From Scatosoma sp045533485 (GTDB lineage Bacteria; Bacillota; Clostridia; Christensenellales; Borkfalkiaceae): a stretch of DNA of 58,933 bases. Positions 7,360 through 15,393 of the stretch are shown one piece after another (the first letter of the stretch is position 1; each line of letters opens with the position of its first letter). The DNA lies in contig JAZSHX010000030.1 of assembly GCA_045533485.1 (NCBI GenBank), forward strand, positions 1-58,933, in the 5' to 3' direction. A program made the position numbers and the translations under genes. Under the pieces are notes generated by a model. It saw nothing but the letters and a program-made list of their open reading frames with translations. It searched no databases and had not been told where the DNA came from.

Positions 7360-8082
7360 ATGAAAGTTATTATCACCGAAAATTATCAAGAAATGAGCAA
7401 AAAGGCAGCGGAAATTTTAATTGACCTTGTAAAAAACAATCCCAAGGCAATTTTAGGCCTTGCCACCGGCTCCAGTCCTATCGGTACTTATCAAAATATG
7501 ATTAAAGACCATAAGGAAAACGGCACGTCCTACAAGCAAGTGCAAACGGTTAACTTGGACGAATACGTGGGCTTAACCGCCGACCACGACCAAAGCTATG
7601 CCTACTTTATGCGCACCAACTTGTTCGACCATATCGACATCGACCAAGCAAACACCAACCTGCCCTGCGGCAGCGCGCCTGACGCGCAAGCGGAATGCGA
7701 CAGATACAACAAATTGTTGGAAACTATGCAACAAGACGTACAAGTTCTTGGGCTTGGCTCTAACGGCCACATCGGCTTCAACGAACCGGGCACGCCGTTG
7801 CACTCCGTAACCCACCTTGTCGAACTTGCGGAAAGCACCATCAAAGACAACTCCCGCCTGTTCAATTCCATCGACGAAGTGCCCACGCAAGCACTTTCTA
7901 TGGGTATCAAAAACATTATGCAGGCAAAATCCATCGTTATGGTCGTTTCCGGCAAAAACAAAGCGCAAGCCGTTTACGGTATGGTCAAAGGCGAAGTTAC
8001 CCCCAACCTGCCCGCATCGGTATTGCAATTACACCCCTTCGTAACGGTAATTTGCGATAAAGACGCAGCAAGCTTGTTATAA
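7360..8082 (+). CDS. nagB: Glucosamine-6-phosphate deaminase
   Basis: Converts glucosamine 6-phosphate to fructose 6-phosphate and ammonia in the cytoplasm, the step that sends amino sugars into glycolysis. At 240 residues it is the usual size of the Gram-positive enzyme. Visible are the phosphate-binding GLATGSSPIGTY (~33-44), the catalytic aspartate in VNLDEYVGL (~67-75), and GSNGHIGFNEPGTP carrying the catalytic His and Glu (~130-143). Start ATG 7360 follows GAGG by seven bases. A strong promoter precedes the gene and a terminator follows, so it is monocistronic. No nagA or transporter lies nearby. Confidence 0.95.
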   Translation: MKVIITENYQEMSKKAAEILIDLVKNNPKAILGLATGSSPIGTYQNMIKDHKENGTSYKQVQTVNLDEYVGLTADHDQSYAYFMRTNLFDHIDIDQANTNLPCGSAPDAQAECDRYNKLLETMQQDVQVLGLGSNGHIGFNEPGTPLHSVTHLVELAESTIKDNSRLFNSIDEVPTQALSMGIKNIMQAKSIVMVVSGKNKAQAVYGMVKGEVTPNLPASVLQLHPFVTVICDKDAASLL

Positions 8083-8092
8083 TCCGCAAATA

Positions 8093-8132
8093 AAAAAATC
8101 AACCGCAACCTTTTCACAGGTTGCGGTTTTTC
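8093..8132. terminator. Bidirectional terminator between nagB and the zinc-ribbon gene
   Basis: Stem aaccgcaacc (8101-8110) / ggttgcggtt (8119-8128) with an 8-base loop and T-run on the plus strand. An A-run at 8093-8099 supplies the T-run for the minus strand, so it can serve both convergent genes. Confidence 0.85.
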
Positions 8133-8145
8133 ATTGTTTTTTTAC

Positions 8146-8637
8146 TTATTTTTGCGTAGGTCTTTTCGCCGTCGTAATAGACAAATCGGCATCGTCCACG
8201 TCAACGAGCAACACGTCGCCTTCATCATACTTATTCACAGCGATATGCTTTGCAAGCAAGGATTCCAAAGCCACCTTTGCCTTGCGTTCGTTTTCGTATT
8301 CTTGCATATCCGAATAGGACGGGGACGCTTTTTTTCTTGCATTTTCCAACTTATGCGCTCTATCCGCAAGCAAGATATGTTTTGCCGCTTTTTCGGTCAA
8401 CGTAATATGCACGTATTTTTCCTTTACGGGAATTTCTTTTACAATTCTCGTCACGGTACGCATACGAAGCAACGAATTGCAAACAGGACAAATATACGCC
8501 GTTTTACCGCTGGATACGTTCAACGCCGCGCCGCATTTATAGCAGTTAATTACAAAGCTTTTTTGTTCTTCCGCTTCTACGGGAATTGCTTCCATAGGTT
8601 GTTCGGGTGCGGTGTAGATTACTTTCTTGTCTTTCAT
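8146..8637 (-). CDS. Small zinc-ribbon protein of unknown function
   Basis: 163 residues, no membrane segment. The N-terminal third carries a treble-clef or zinc-ribbon-like pair, CYKCG and CPVC (~33-55), followed by a charged, probably helical region (KLENARKKASPSYSDMQEYENERKAKVALES) and an acidic beta-like end (EGDVLLVDVDDADLSITTAK). The start is ATG 8637, chosen because AAGGAAGG lies eight bases upstream; a longer reading of 21 codons lacks a site. The cysteine spacing resembles the C-terminal ribbon of the membrane protein at 565-2793. Its own promoter is at 8730-8758. Function not known. Confidence 0.75.
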   Translation of the reverse strand: MKDKKVIYTAPEQPMEAIPVEAEEQKSFVINCYKCGAALNVSSGKTAYICPVCNSLLRMRTVTRIVKEIPVKEKYVHITLTEKAAKHILLADRAHKLENARKKASPSYSDMQEYENERKAKVALESLLAKHIAVNKYDEGDVLLVDVDDADLSITTAKRPTQK

Positions 8638-8729
8638 TTCGTTGACCTTCCTTGATTGATGATGCTTTTTCGATATTCTTTCTAACGTATCAAAAAACAT
8701 TTTCCTGTATACGCTATATCCTACTATCT

Positions 8730-8758
8730 ATTTTATACTTATTTTTTGCATTTGTCAA
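8730..8758 (-). promoter_or_regulatory. Promoter of the zinc-ribbon gene
   Basis: Minus strand: TTGACA (8753-8758), 17-base spacer, TAAAAT (8730-8735). It lies about 92 bases before the start codon, leaving a leader in which I see no recognisable riboswitch. Confidence 0.65.
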
Positions 8759-8821
8759 CAGTTTTTTAATAAATATCTACGCGAATACATATTTTTTTTG
8801 TATTTTTCCTGCGTACACGCA

Positions 8822-8849
8822 AATAAGGCGCACTTCTGCACGCCTTATT
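8822..8849 (-). terminator. Probable terminator of the GH2 operon
   Basis: Stem aataaggcg (8822-8830) / cgccttatt (8841-8849) with a 10-base loop, 15 bases after the GH2 stop. The minus-strand tail is only weakly T-rich, so termination may be partial. Confidence 0.5.
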
Positions 8850-8864
8850 ATACGAAAACCTATT

Positions 8865-11102
8865 TTAAAATTGTATCAAAGCACCCGGCAAACCATCGCA
8901 ATCCACTTGCAACGCTTTCGTCTGCCCAGTTACAATCACCTGTGCCAAGCCGTTAAACGCAGGTACGCTATCCGCTATGTCTTTATGATGGGAATTTGGA
9001 TTGCCGTTGCCGACACCAAGCACCCGGCCCCCATCAAGCGTAAAATGCAGTTGCTTACAAAAATTAGGCACATATATACCGCTTGTATCCACAATTTTTA
9101 TATTGATGATTTTGCAAACTTTGCCATTGTTCAGCGTTACATCTTCCAAAAGAATACGGGCAGGTGCCCCCGCAGTTTGCGTTTCATCGCATACCTGCGC
9201 CCCACCTTTTCGTGCAACCACCTGTAATTTTCCCTTTTCAAAAGGCACTATCCAATCCGCCCGACGATTCACCACCTGCTTTTCTCCAAGTGACTTTCCA
9301 TTTAGGAATAACTCTGCTGTTTCGGCGTTGGTAAATGTATGCACGCAAATTTCTTCCCCGTCTTTGTGGTTCCAGTTCTTCAAAACGTGCACGAACAGAT
9401 CATCGGTATTCCAGGCACGAAGCCAGTAGGCAATTTCTTTATCAAACCCACAACAATCGGTAAAGCCCCAATGCGATGAAACACTCGGCCAGCCGTACGG
9501 GTGCGGTTCTCCACGGTGATCCATACCCGTCCAAACAAAACACCCAGCCGCAAACGGCGAATTTTGCATCTTCACCATCGTTTCTTCAAAGCACTCGGAA
9601 AAATCGGGATATTCCCTACCATTATCCGCAAACACTTGCTTTTCCTTATCCGTTTTTACCACGCCGCGCGTTGCGTACGTAGGACAATTTTCCGTACCCA
9701 AAATTACTTTATCGGGCGTGCGAGCAAACGCTTCGTCATAAGCAGAAAGGTTATAATTTAAGCCGATAATATCAAAACTATCCGACGCATTATCCTTTTC
9801 CAGCATCCCACCGTTTTGCGCCGCCATAACTGCGCGCGTATTATCTAACACAAGCACGTGTTCGCGCATTTTTTGCGCCATACGTTTACCGCGGAAATTC
9901 TTTTGCCACGGTTCTTCGTTGAACATACTATATAAGAACACGCTTGGATGATTGCGCGATAAGCACACCATATCCGCAAGCTGATTCAGCACGTCGTCAT
10001 TCACCGCAAATTGTCTATTTTCCGCCATAACAAGCATGCCGTACTTATCACACAACGATAAAAATTCGTCCGTAACCGCATGGTGCGCACAACGATACGC
10101 GTTTGCCCCAAGCGATTTCATTACACGCAGGCGATATTCCATCACTTCGGGCGTTACCGCCGCCCCAAGCCCTGCATGGTCCTGATGCCCACAAATGCCT
10201 TTTATTTGATAGCGTACGCCGTTTAAGTACATGCCTTTGCCGGCACGCCATTCTATCGTTCTAAAACCCACGTTAAATTGTGCACTATCCAACAACTGTT
10301 CGCCTTTTATTAATTGCACTTGCAAATCATACAACGCAGGCGTTTCCGGCGACCAAAGCTTAGCATTTTCAACGGATAACGCAATATGCACGCACGATTT
10401 TGCCGTAGAATACGCAGCGGCAACCATCTCCCCGTTTTCGTCAATAAGCGTTGCTTTTACACACAAATTCGAGCTGTTATCTGCGCCCAAAACAGCAATA
10501 TCCGCAAACACCAACCACTCGTCGTTTTGCTTACCTGTACGCACGAAACACATACGCGCATCCAAGCGCACGTTTTCTCTAAATTGAATACGTACAGGGC
10601 GGTATAATCCGTTGCCTTCATACCACCACCCTTCCGCCTTGCGCCCGTCCACGTACACGTGTACGATATTTTCTTTGCCATGCAAAAGATAATCCCCGAT
10701 TTCAAAAGCAAAGCGGTTATAACCGCTAAAATTGCGCCCTGCCACCACGCCGTTTACGTAGACGGTTGTATTCCCCAGCACACCGTCAAATACAATTCGT
10801 GCGCTTTCCACGGGCGTTTCAGGCAAGATAAATTTATTTCTATACCAGCCTGTTCCGCGCAATTTATAACCGCCGGAAGAATCCGCCGTTTCGTCGTATT
10901 CCTGGTGCATAAGCCAGTCATGCGGAACGTCTATCGCCTGCCAACTTTCGTTGTCAAAAAAGCCAAGCAAACCGCAAAACATACCGCCTGCCTGCGATGC
11001 CGTATGATACGCGCTAAGAGGCATACTTTTCGCACGTTGAAAGTCCCCCAAATGGAACTCCCAACCGCTATCTAACGGCAAATCATAATTCGCCTTTTCC
11101 AT
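8865..11102 (-). CDS. Glycoside hydrolase family 2 (beta-galactosidase/glucuronidase type)
   Basis: 745 residues without a signal peptide, so cytoplasmic. GH2 enzymes cleave terminal beta-linked galactose, glucuronate or mannose with retention. The order is an N-terminal jelly-roll sugar-binding domain (DVPHDWL, GTGWYRNKF, VFDGVLGNTTVYVNG), an Ig-like domain ending in VGFRTIEW, the TIM barrel (YLNGVRYQIKGICGHQDHAG to ~590), and C-terminal beta domains. The acid/base Glu is in MFNEEPW (~residue 394) and the nucleophile Glu probably in LGTENCP (~470). The gene ends the isomerase operon and overlaps the phosphoesterase gene by 20 bases. AGGGAG lies ten bases before ATG 11102. Exact substrate not readable. 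Confidence 0.9.
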   Translation of the reverse strand: MEKANYDLPLDSGWEFHLGDFQRAKSMPLSAYHTASQAGGMFCGLLGFFDNESWQAIDVPHDWLMHQEYDETADSSGGYKLRGTGWYRNKFILPETPVESARIVFDGVLGNTTVYVNGVVAGRNFSGYNRFAFEIGDYLLHGKENIVHVYVDGRKAEGWWYEGNGLYRPVRIQFRENVRLDARMCFVRTGKQNDEWLVFADIAVLGADNSSNLCVKATLIDENGEMVAAAYSTAKSCVHIALSVENAKLWSPETPALYDLQVQLIKGEQLLDSAQFNVGFRTIEWRAGKGMYLNGVRYQIKGICGHQDHAGLGAAVTPEVMEYRLRVMKSLGANAYRCAHHAVTDEFLSLCDKYGMLVMAENRQFAVNDDVLNQLADMVCLSRNHPSVFLYSMFNEEPWQKNFRGKRMAQKMREHVLVLDNTRAVMAAQNGGMLEKDNASDSFDIIGLNYNLSAYDEAFARTPDKVILGTENCPTYATRGVVKTDKEKQVFADNGREYPDFSECFEETMVKMQNSPFAAGCFVWTGMDHRGEPHPYGWPSVSSHWGFTDCCGFDKEIAYWLRAWNTDDLFVHVLKNWNHKDGEEICVHTFTNAETAELFLNGKSLGEKQVVNRRADWIVPFEKGKLQVVARKGGAQVCDETQTAGAPARILLEDVTLNNGKVCKIINIKIVDTSGIYVPNFCKQLHFTLDGGRVLGVGNGNPNSHHKDIADSVPAFNGLAQVIVTGQTKALQVDCDGLPGALIQF

Positions 11103-12003
11103 TCATCCAAATCTCCCTATACGAAATTTGCGGCGAACAATTATGCTCCCAATGCACTTCCAACGGGCTTTGCCCCACATATTCGCTTTGTTTGCCTATC
11201 ATTTGCACAAGCCCGTTTTCTTTCAAGCGTACGAACATATACAACGGGTCTTTATACGGAATATTTTGCCGCGCCCAGCCATATTCCTTTTTCACTTCTT
11301 TGATCTTCGACGATACCGTCGTATATTTCCTGCCCACGTATTTATGGCTCATGCTGTTTACGGCAACGTAATGCACACCGCCCTTATACAAATACGCGTC
11401 AGCGTGATCGTGCCCAGAAAAGCACATGGTAACCTTGTTAAACCCTGCCTTTTCGTTGGCAAGCCAAATGACGTCTTCAAACTCGTGCATATTATAAATG
11501 GTCCAGTTCCCCACGGCAAGCGTGGCGTGCGTAAAAATAAAGCAACGCTTATCCGTAGCATCTAAATCTCGCGCCAACCACTCCAACTGTTCCGTGGGAA
11601 TATAGCAGTTAAAAAAATCTTTATGATAATTGTCGTTGTCGTAATCGAAATATGCGCCGTTGTTTTTCGCATAGTTGGTATCCAGCACGATAAAATGATA
11701 ATCGCCAACGTCAAAGCTGTAATATTTCGCTTTTTGACCTTGGAACCGCATAACGGCTTGCTTCCCGCCGTGCTCGGAATCGTGATTACCAAGCACGTGA
11801 TATTTTTCGCCGTTAAACTTATTCCACTCTTCTAAAAGCGCAGCCCCCGATTCGTCGGGCAAAATAAAATCCCCAAGCTGAATGATAAACGCCGCCTTGC
11901 GTTCATTCGCTTCGTCTACGAATTTTTTAATGCGCCACGTTTCGTCTTTCGTTTGCGTGTGATGCACGTCCGCGCAAACCCCAAATAAAAGCTCCTTTGC
12001 CAT
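11083..12003 (-). CDS. Calcineurin-like metallophosphoesterase
   Basis: 306 residues, cytoplasmic. The full set of di-metal motifs is visible: a modified D-x-H (ADVHH, ~11-15), GDF (~44-46), GNHDSE (~72-77), FTHA (~158) and GHDHAD (~196-201). The family hydrolyses phosphomono- or diesters. Within this operon (isomerase, epimerase, this gene, GH2) a role in removing phosphate from a sugar phosphate or phosphorylated glycan is plausible, but it is inference from context. AAGGTGG precedes ATG 12003. The gap to the epimerase gene upstream is 17 bases. Confidence 0.85.
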   Translation of the reverse strand: MAKELLFGVCADVHHTQTKDETWRIKKFVDEANERKAAFIIQLGDFILPDESGAALLEEWNKFNGEKYHVLGNHDSEHGGKQAVMRFQGQKAKYYSFDVGDYHFIVLDTNYAKNNGAYFDYDNDNYHKDFFNCYIPTEQLEWLARDLDATDKRCFIFTHATLAVGNWTIYNMHEFEDVIWLANEKAGFNKVTMCFSGHDHADAYLYKGGVHYVAVNSMSHKYVGRKYTTVSSKIKEVKKEYGWARQNIPYKDPLYMFVRLKENGLVQMIGKQSEYVGQSPLEVHWEHNCSPQISYREIWMNGKGEL

Positions 12004-12020
12004 ATTCCACCTTGTTATAT

Positions 12021-12908
12021 TTATTGCATGCCGTATTTAACGAGCATATTTTTCTCAAATCTCAACAAATACGCCGCTTCTTCGTCAATACGCTGTTCGC
12101 AAGGATTGTCAATCAAATCACGGAATACGTGAATATCTCTGCCCACTTCTCCGCCTTGCATAACGAACGGTTCGCATACGATAGGTCCTTTATACCCGAT
12201 TTGCGCAAGCGTACCAAACACTTCGTCCCAGTTGATATGCCCCCTACCGGGAGCCGTGCGGTTATTTTCACCCGTATGAAAATTTTTCATTAAATCCGCA
12301 CCCACCAGCTTGATAGCGTCGGCAATACTGTTTTCTTCAATATTCATATGATACGTATCCAAAAGCACGCCGATATTTTTGCTTTCGATTTCCTTTACGT
12401 ACGCCACCGCTTCCGCCGCCGTGTTAATGATACACGTTTCAAAACGGTTTACCGCTTCCACGCAATAGGTAACGCCGCAATCCTCCGCCGTTTTGATAAT
12501 TTCTTTCATACTCTTGACGCTTTGCGCCCAGTACGGCGTTTTATCGTTCATCACAACGTTGGGCGTACCCCAACCTGCGTAGCTTACCCCCGACAGCAAA
12601 TCGCCGCCGCCCACCTGTATTTTCTTGATAATATTTTGCAGGTATTTCACGCCGCCAAGACGCTTATTTTCGTCCAACGACGACACGTCGTAGTTGGGAT
12701 CAAGCCCAAGGCTATACGTAAGCCGCACGCCTTCGCCATCCGCAATTTTTTTCAACTCACGGATATGCGCATCGCTCATTTCTAACAACGCCTGCGCTTG
12801 AAATTCCAAAATATCAAACCCGATTTTTGCCGCCTTTTTGATATACTTCGCATGGTCGGCTACCCAGTTCTTTTCCCAAAAGTTCATAAAAATGCCGAGT
12901 TGATTCAT
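12021..12908 (-). CDS. Sugar epimerase, D-tagatose/D-psicose 3-epimerase-like
   Basis: 295-residue xylose-isomerase-like TIM barrel. Enzymes of this group move the C3 hydroxyl of free ketohexoses or ketopentoses using Mn2+/Co2+. Key residues are visible: the first catalytic/metal Glu in VEAVNRFET, the metal Asp-x-x-His in LLDTYHMNIEE, GRGHINWDEV, and the second catalytic Glu in VCEPF. ATG 12908 is chosen because AAAGGAG lies eight bases upstream. Sixteen bases separate it from the isomerase stop. Isomerase followed by epimerase suggests interconversion of an unusual aldose and ketose before entry into central metabolism. Confidence 0.88.
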   Translation of the reverse strand: MNQLGIFMNFWEKNWVADHAKYIKKAAKIGFDILEFQAQALLEMSDAHIRELKKIADGEGVRLTYSLGLDPNYDVSSLDENKRLGGVKYLQNIIKKIQVGGGDLLSGVSYAGWGTPNVVMNDKTPYWAQSVKSMKEIIKTAEDCGVTYCVEAVNRFETCIINTAAEAVAYVKEIESKNIGVLLDTYHMNIEENSIADAIKLVGADLMKNFHTGENNRTAPGRGHINWDEVFGTLAQIGYKGPIVCEPFVMQGGEVGRDIHVFRDLIDNPCEQRIDEEAAYLLRFEKNMLVKYGMQ

Positions 12909-12924
12909 ATCTGTTTCTCCTTTA

Positions 12925-14319
12925 TTATAACACATCAATTTGATAATGTAAATACTTTTCAAACGCTTCTTTTACGGAAATTGCCCAGTTGCCTTTGGTA
13001 ATGGCTACATGGTGGCGATATCCCTGTTCGCACATATATTTAAGCATACCTTCCACATCGTCTTTTTGAAATACCGTTCCGCACCCGAAGAACCCGTCCC
13101 CCACGTAATCGTCGGTAAGCACTCCTTCCGCTACGAACGAACACATTTCCCCGTTTTCCGTTTTAAAGCTGCCTATCGTTACGTCGCCCGTAATCAGCTT
13201 ACCTTTATTGATCCCCACGCCCGAACCTTCGCCGTAGCTCTTTTTGAACATAAGGTGTTCTTCGATATGACCGCGTTCCGCCATCAAAGTTTGGGGCACA
13301 GGACCGCAATGGAAGAAAATACATTTATCCTCCGCATCGCCGTAGTTATTGTTGACGTCCAAAAGCATTACGGGACAATCCGCCGCCAAATACAAAGCAC
13401 GCATCATCACGGCGTTATTCACGTCCAACTCACAAGCTGCAACGATACCGCGCTCATTAAGCTCCCCTAAAATTAAGCAAGGCGCAATACCGTAGCGTTT
13501 TTGCAATTCATCCCAACAGCGAATTGCCACGGCTTGCAGGTTATATTCTTCTATAAATTCGTCCACAACTACACCCAAACGCGCAATATTTTCCAGCTTT
13601 TCAGGCGGATATTTACCAAAATCGGCCAACGCCGCATAGCACGCTTTTTTCTTTTCCAGTTTTTCCGCATCCACAATATCCATTCTGCGGAACACTTCGC
13701 TCATGTCTATAGTTTCCACGTTTACGCGATGGTTTGCCATCGCAATTTCGTCGATACGCACCGTTTTAAACGCCGTCGTTCTTGCGCCGATTGCGCCGAT
13801 ATTAAACTGTCTTAATCCTTTCACCGCGCGGCAAGTTCCTGCAAATAAGCGTAAATCTTCCATAAACGCTTCACTCAACGGATGCTCGCAAACTTTGCTC
13901 GTTAAGGTATAGGGAATTTTCAACTGCCTTAACACGTTACACATCGCAATTTTTCCGCAAAATGCATCGCGGCGATGCGCAAAATCCATTTTATCCAACT
14001 CATCGGCATACGCCTGCACCAAAACGGGTACGTTGACGTTTTTGAACGCCACCGCAGCGCCGTTCTCATCGCTAAAATTAGGCATACACAGGATAATCCC
14101 GTCGTACTTCCCACGGTTTTCTTCCAAAAATTGTGCGTATTTTTCTCCTTCCTTAATCGTTTCCACCGCTCCGTAACGCGTAGCGTTTTCATCCATACAA
14201 ATGTAGGAAAACCCTGCCTTTTCTACCGCGGCAATCATCTCCTTGCGCGCGTCTGCAATCGATTCCCCAGGGAAAAAGCCCCTATTCCCAAAAAATAAAG
14301 CAAACGTTGTTCCTTGCAT
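12925..14319 (-). CDS. L-fucose/L-arabinose isomerase-like protein
   Basis: 464 residues, cytoplasmic. It resembles the FucI/AraA fold family, which converts aldoses to ketoses with Mn2+. Candidate metal ligands are the Glu/Asp pair in ACELDVNNAV and a His in FFHCGPVPQ. An N-terminal Rossmann-like half carries DGIILCMPNFSDENG, where substrate and subunit contacts form in the family. It is shorter than FucI (~590), so the sugar cannot be assigned. AAGGAG lies eight bases before ATG 14319; a GTG three codons earlier would overlap that site. It is the first gene of the operon, with an extended -10 promoter and palindrome at 14357-14382. Confidence 0.8.
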   Translation of the reverse strand: MQGTTFALFFGNRGFFPGESIADARKEMIAAVEKAGFSYICMDENATRYGAVETIKEGEKYAQFLEENRGKYDGIILCMPNFSDENGAAVAFKNVNVPVLVQAYADELDKMDFAHRRDAFCGKIAMCNVLRQLKIPYTLTSKVCEHPLSEAFMEDLRLFAGTCRAVKGLRQFNIGAIGARTTAFKTVRIDEIAMANHRVNVETIDMSEVFRRMDIVDAEKLEKKKACYAALADFGKYPPEKLENIARLGVVVDEFIEEYNLQAVAIRCWDELQKRYGIAPCLILGELNERGIVAACELDVNNAVMMRALYLAADCPVMLLDVNNNYGDAEDKCIFFHCGPVPQTLMAERGHIEEHLMFKKSYGEGSGVGINKGKLITGDVTIGSFKTENGEMCSFVAEGVLTDDYVGDGFFGCGTVFQKDDVEGMLKYMCEQGYRHHVAITKGNWAISVKEAFEKYLHYQIDVL

Positions 14320-14356
14320 ATCCGTCACTCCTTACTTTTAATATCGTTTTTCTTTC

Positions 14357-14382
14357 ATTATAGCACACGCAAACGCTTGTGC
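14357..14382 (-). promoter_or_regulatory. Isomerase-operon promoter with overlapping palindrome
   Basis: Minus strand: TATAAT (14357-14362) preceded by TGTGC, an extended -10, but with no recognisable -35 at the right distance. Immediately upstream is an imperfect 20-base palindrome (14363-14382; GCACAAGC ... GCGTGTGC). Its centre, AAGCGTTT, fits the core of cre/LacI-type operators but not their outer bases. A weak -35 with a palindrome beside it suggests activation or repression, possibly by the adjacent PocR-AraC protein. Confidence 0.6.
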
Positions 14383-14438
14383 ATAGTAATAATTTTCCTT
14401 AAAAATAGAAAAATCTTCCCGATTTTAAGAAAATACAC

Positions 14439-14468
14439 TTGAAAACGATGAGGGAAATATGTTATAAT
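14439..14468 (+). promoter_or_regulatory. Promoter of the PocR-AraC regulator
   Basis: TTGAAA (14439-14444), 18-base spacer ending in TATGT, TATAAT (14463-14468), 24 bases before the ATG. AAGGAG lies in the short leader. Confidence 0.75.
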
Positions 14469-14492
14469 TTTTAAACAAGGAGATAAAAACAA

Positions 14493-15326
14493 ATGATTGC
14501 AAATTTCAACATTGAAAAGCTCAATCAACTACTCAGCGATTTTTATGATTTGACGGGCTTTACCGTCAGTATTTGGGACGAAAATTACAACCAGCTTAGT
14601 TATTATCCCAAGGAATATTGCGCTTTTTGCAGGCTTATCAAATCCAGTCAAGAAGGCAAAAAACGCTGCGCGCACAGCGACTGGGAACTTTGTAAGAAAT
14701 GCGCCGAGCAAGGCACGCCCGTGTCGCATTATTGCCACGCCGGCTTATTAGACACGGCTATCCCCATCAAGTTTGAAAACCGTATTATGGGCTACATGCT
14801 GTTTGGACAAGTCAACGACGGAACGCCGAAAACGAAGGAAATTTTACAATTTTTACAGCAATTAAGCGCAGAGCTGAAAATTAACGCGGAGCATTTGACA
14901 AGGGCGTATCTTTCCACGCAAACCTTTGACCAACAAAAAATCGTTGCGGCGGCAAATCTTTTAGATCTTGCCACCCGACATTTGTGGCTTTCCGATTATA
15001 TCAAAATCGACCAAGAAACTCTATCGGCGAAAATACGCGCGTATATCGAAAGCAATTTAGATAAAGCTTTGTCCGTTCAAGAGCTTTGTAGGCAATTTTC
15101 CCTTTCAAAAAATAAATTGTACCACCTTTCTCATCAAACGTTTAGAAAAACCATCGGGGCATACATCACCAGCTTGCGCATCGAACGCGCAAAGCAACTG
15201 TTGACCACCACGAATATCCCCGTCAATCAAATCGCCGCAAGCGTAGGCATCGTCGATTACAATTATTTTTCCAAGCTTTTTAAGCAGTATACGGAGCTTA
15301 CCCCCTTGCAATTTCGCAAAAAATAA
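14493..15326 (+). CDS. AraC-family transcription regulator with PocR sensory domain
   Basis: 277 residues. The N-terminal ~165 residues form a PocR-type ligand domain with its characteristic cysteines (CAFC, RCAHSDWELCKKC, SHYCHAG); these domains bind small polyols or sugars in known regulators. The C-terminal ~100 residues are an AraC DNA-binding domain with two helix-turn-helix units (LSVQELCRQFSLSKNKLYHL and NIPVNQIAASVGIVDYNYFS, then LTPLQFRKK). It is transcribed divergently from the isomerase operon, 173 bases between start codons, so it most likely controls that operon in response to its sugar. It could also control the GH51 gene downstream. AAGGAG precedes ATG 14493. Confidence 0.92.
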   Translation: MIANFNIEKLNQLLSDFYDLTGFTVSIWDENYNQLSYYPKEYCAFCRLIKSSQEGKKRCAHSDWELCKKCAEQGTPVSHYCHAGLLDTAIPIKFENRIMGYMLFGQVNDGTPKTKEILQFLQQLSAELKINAEHLTRAYLSTQTFDQQKIVAAANLLDLATRHLWLSDYIKIDQETLSAKIRAYIESNLDKALSVQELCRQFSLSKNKLYHLSHQTFRKTIGAYITSLRIERAKQLLTTTNIPVNQIAASVGIVDYNYFSKLFKQYTELTPLQFRKK

Positions 15327-15345
15327 TATCGCATTTCACGCAAGC

Positions 15346-15377
15346 AAAAAGGAAGACGAAACCGTCTTCCTTTTTTT
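15346..15377. terminator. Bidirectional terminator between the regulator and GH51 genes
   Basis: Stem ggaagacg (15351-15358) / cgtcttcc (15363-15370), loop of four, T7 on the plus strand and A5 upstream giving T5 on the minus strand. It serves two convergent genes. Confidence 0.9.
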
Positions 15378-15393
15378 CGTTTATTCTACCCTT

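Noticed and set aside
7730..7800. Loss of a catalytic Asp in nagB (GSNGH instead of the E. coli NDGH)
   Set aside because: Asn at this place is usual in the Gram-positive NagB proteins I remember, so it is not a sign of inactivity.
12906..12965. TATAAT just before the epimerase start as an internal promoter
   Set aside because: It abuts the ribosome binding site, so transcription would start inside it; the upstream gene also covers the region.
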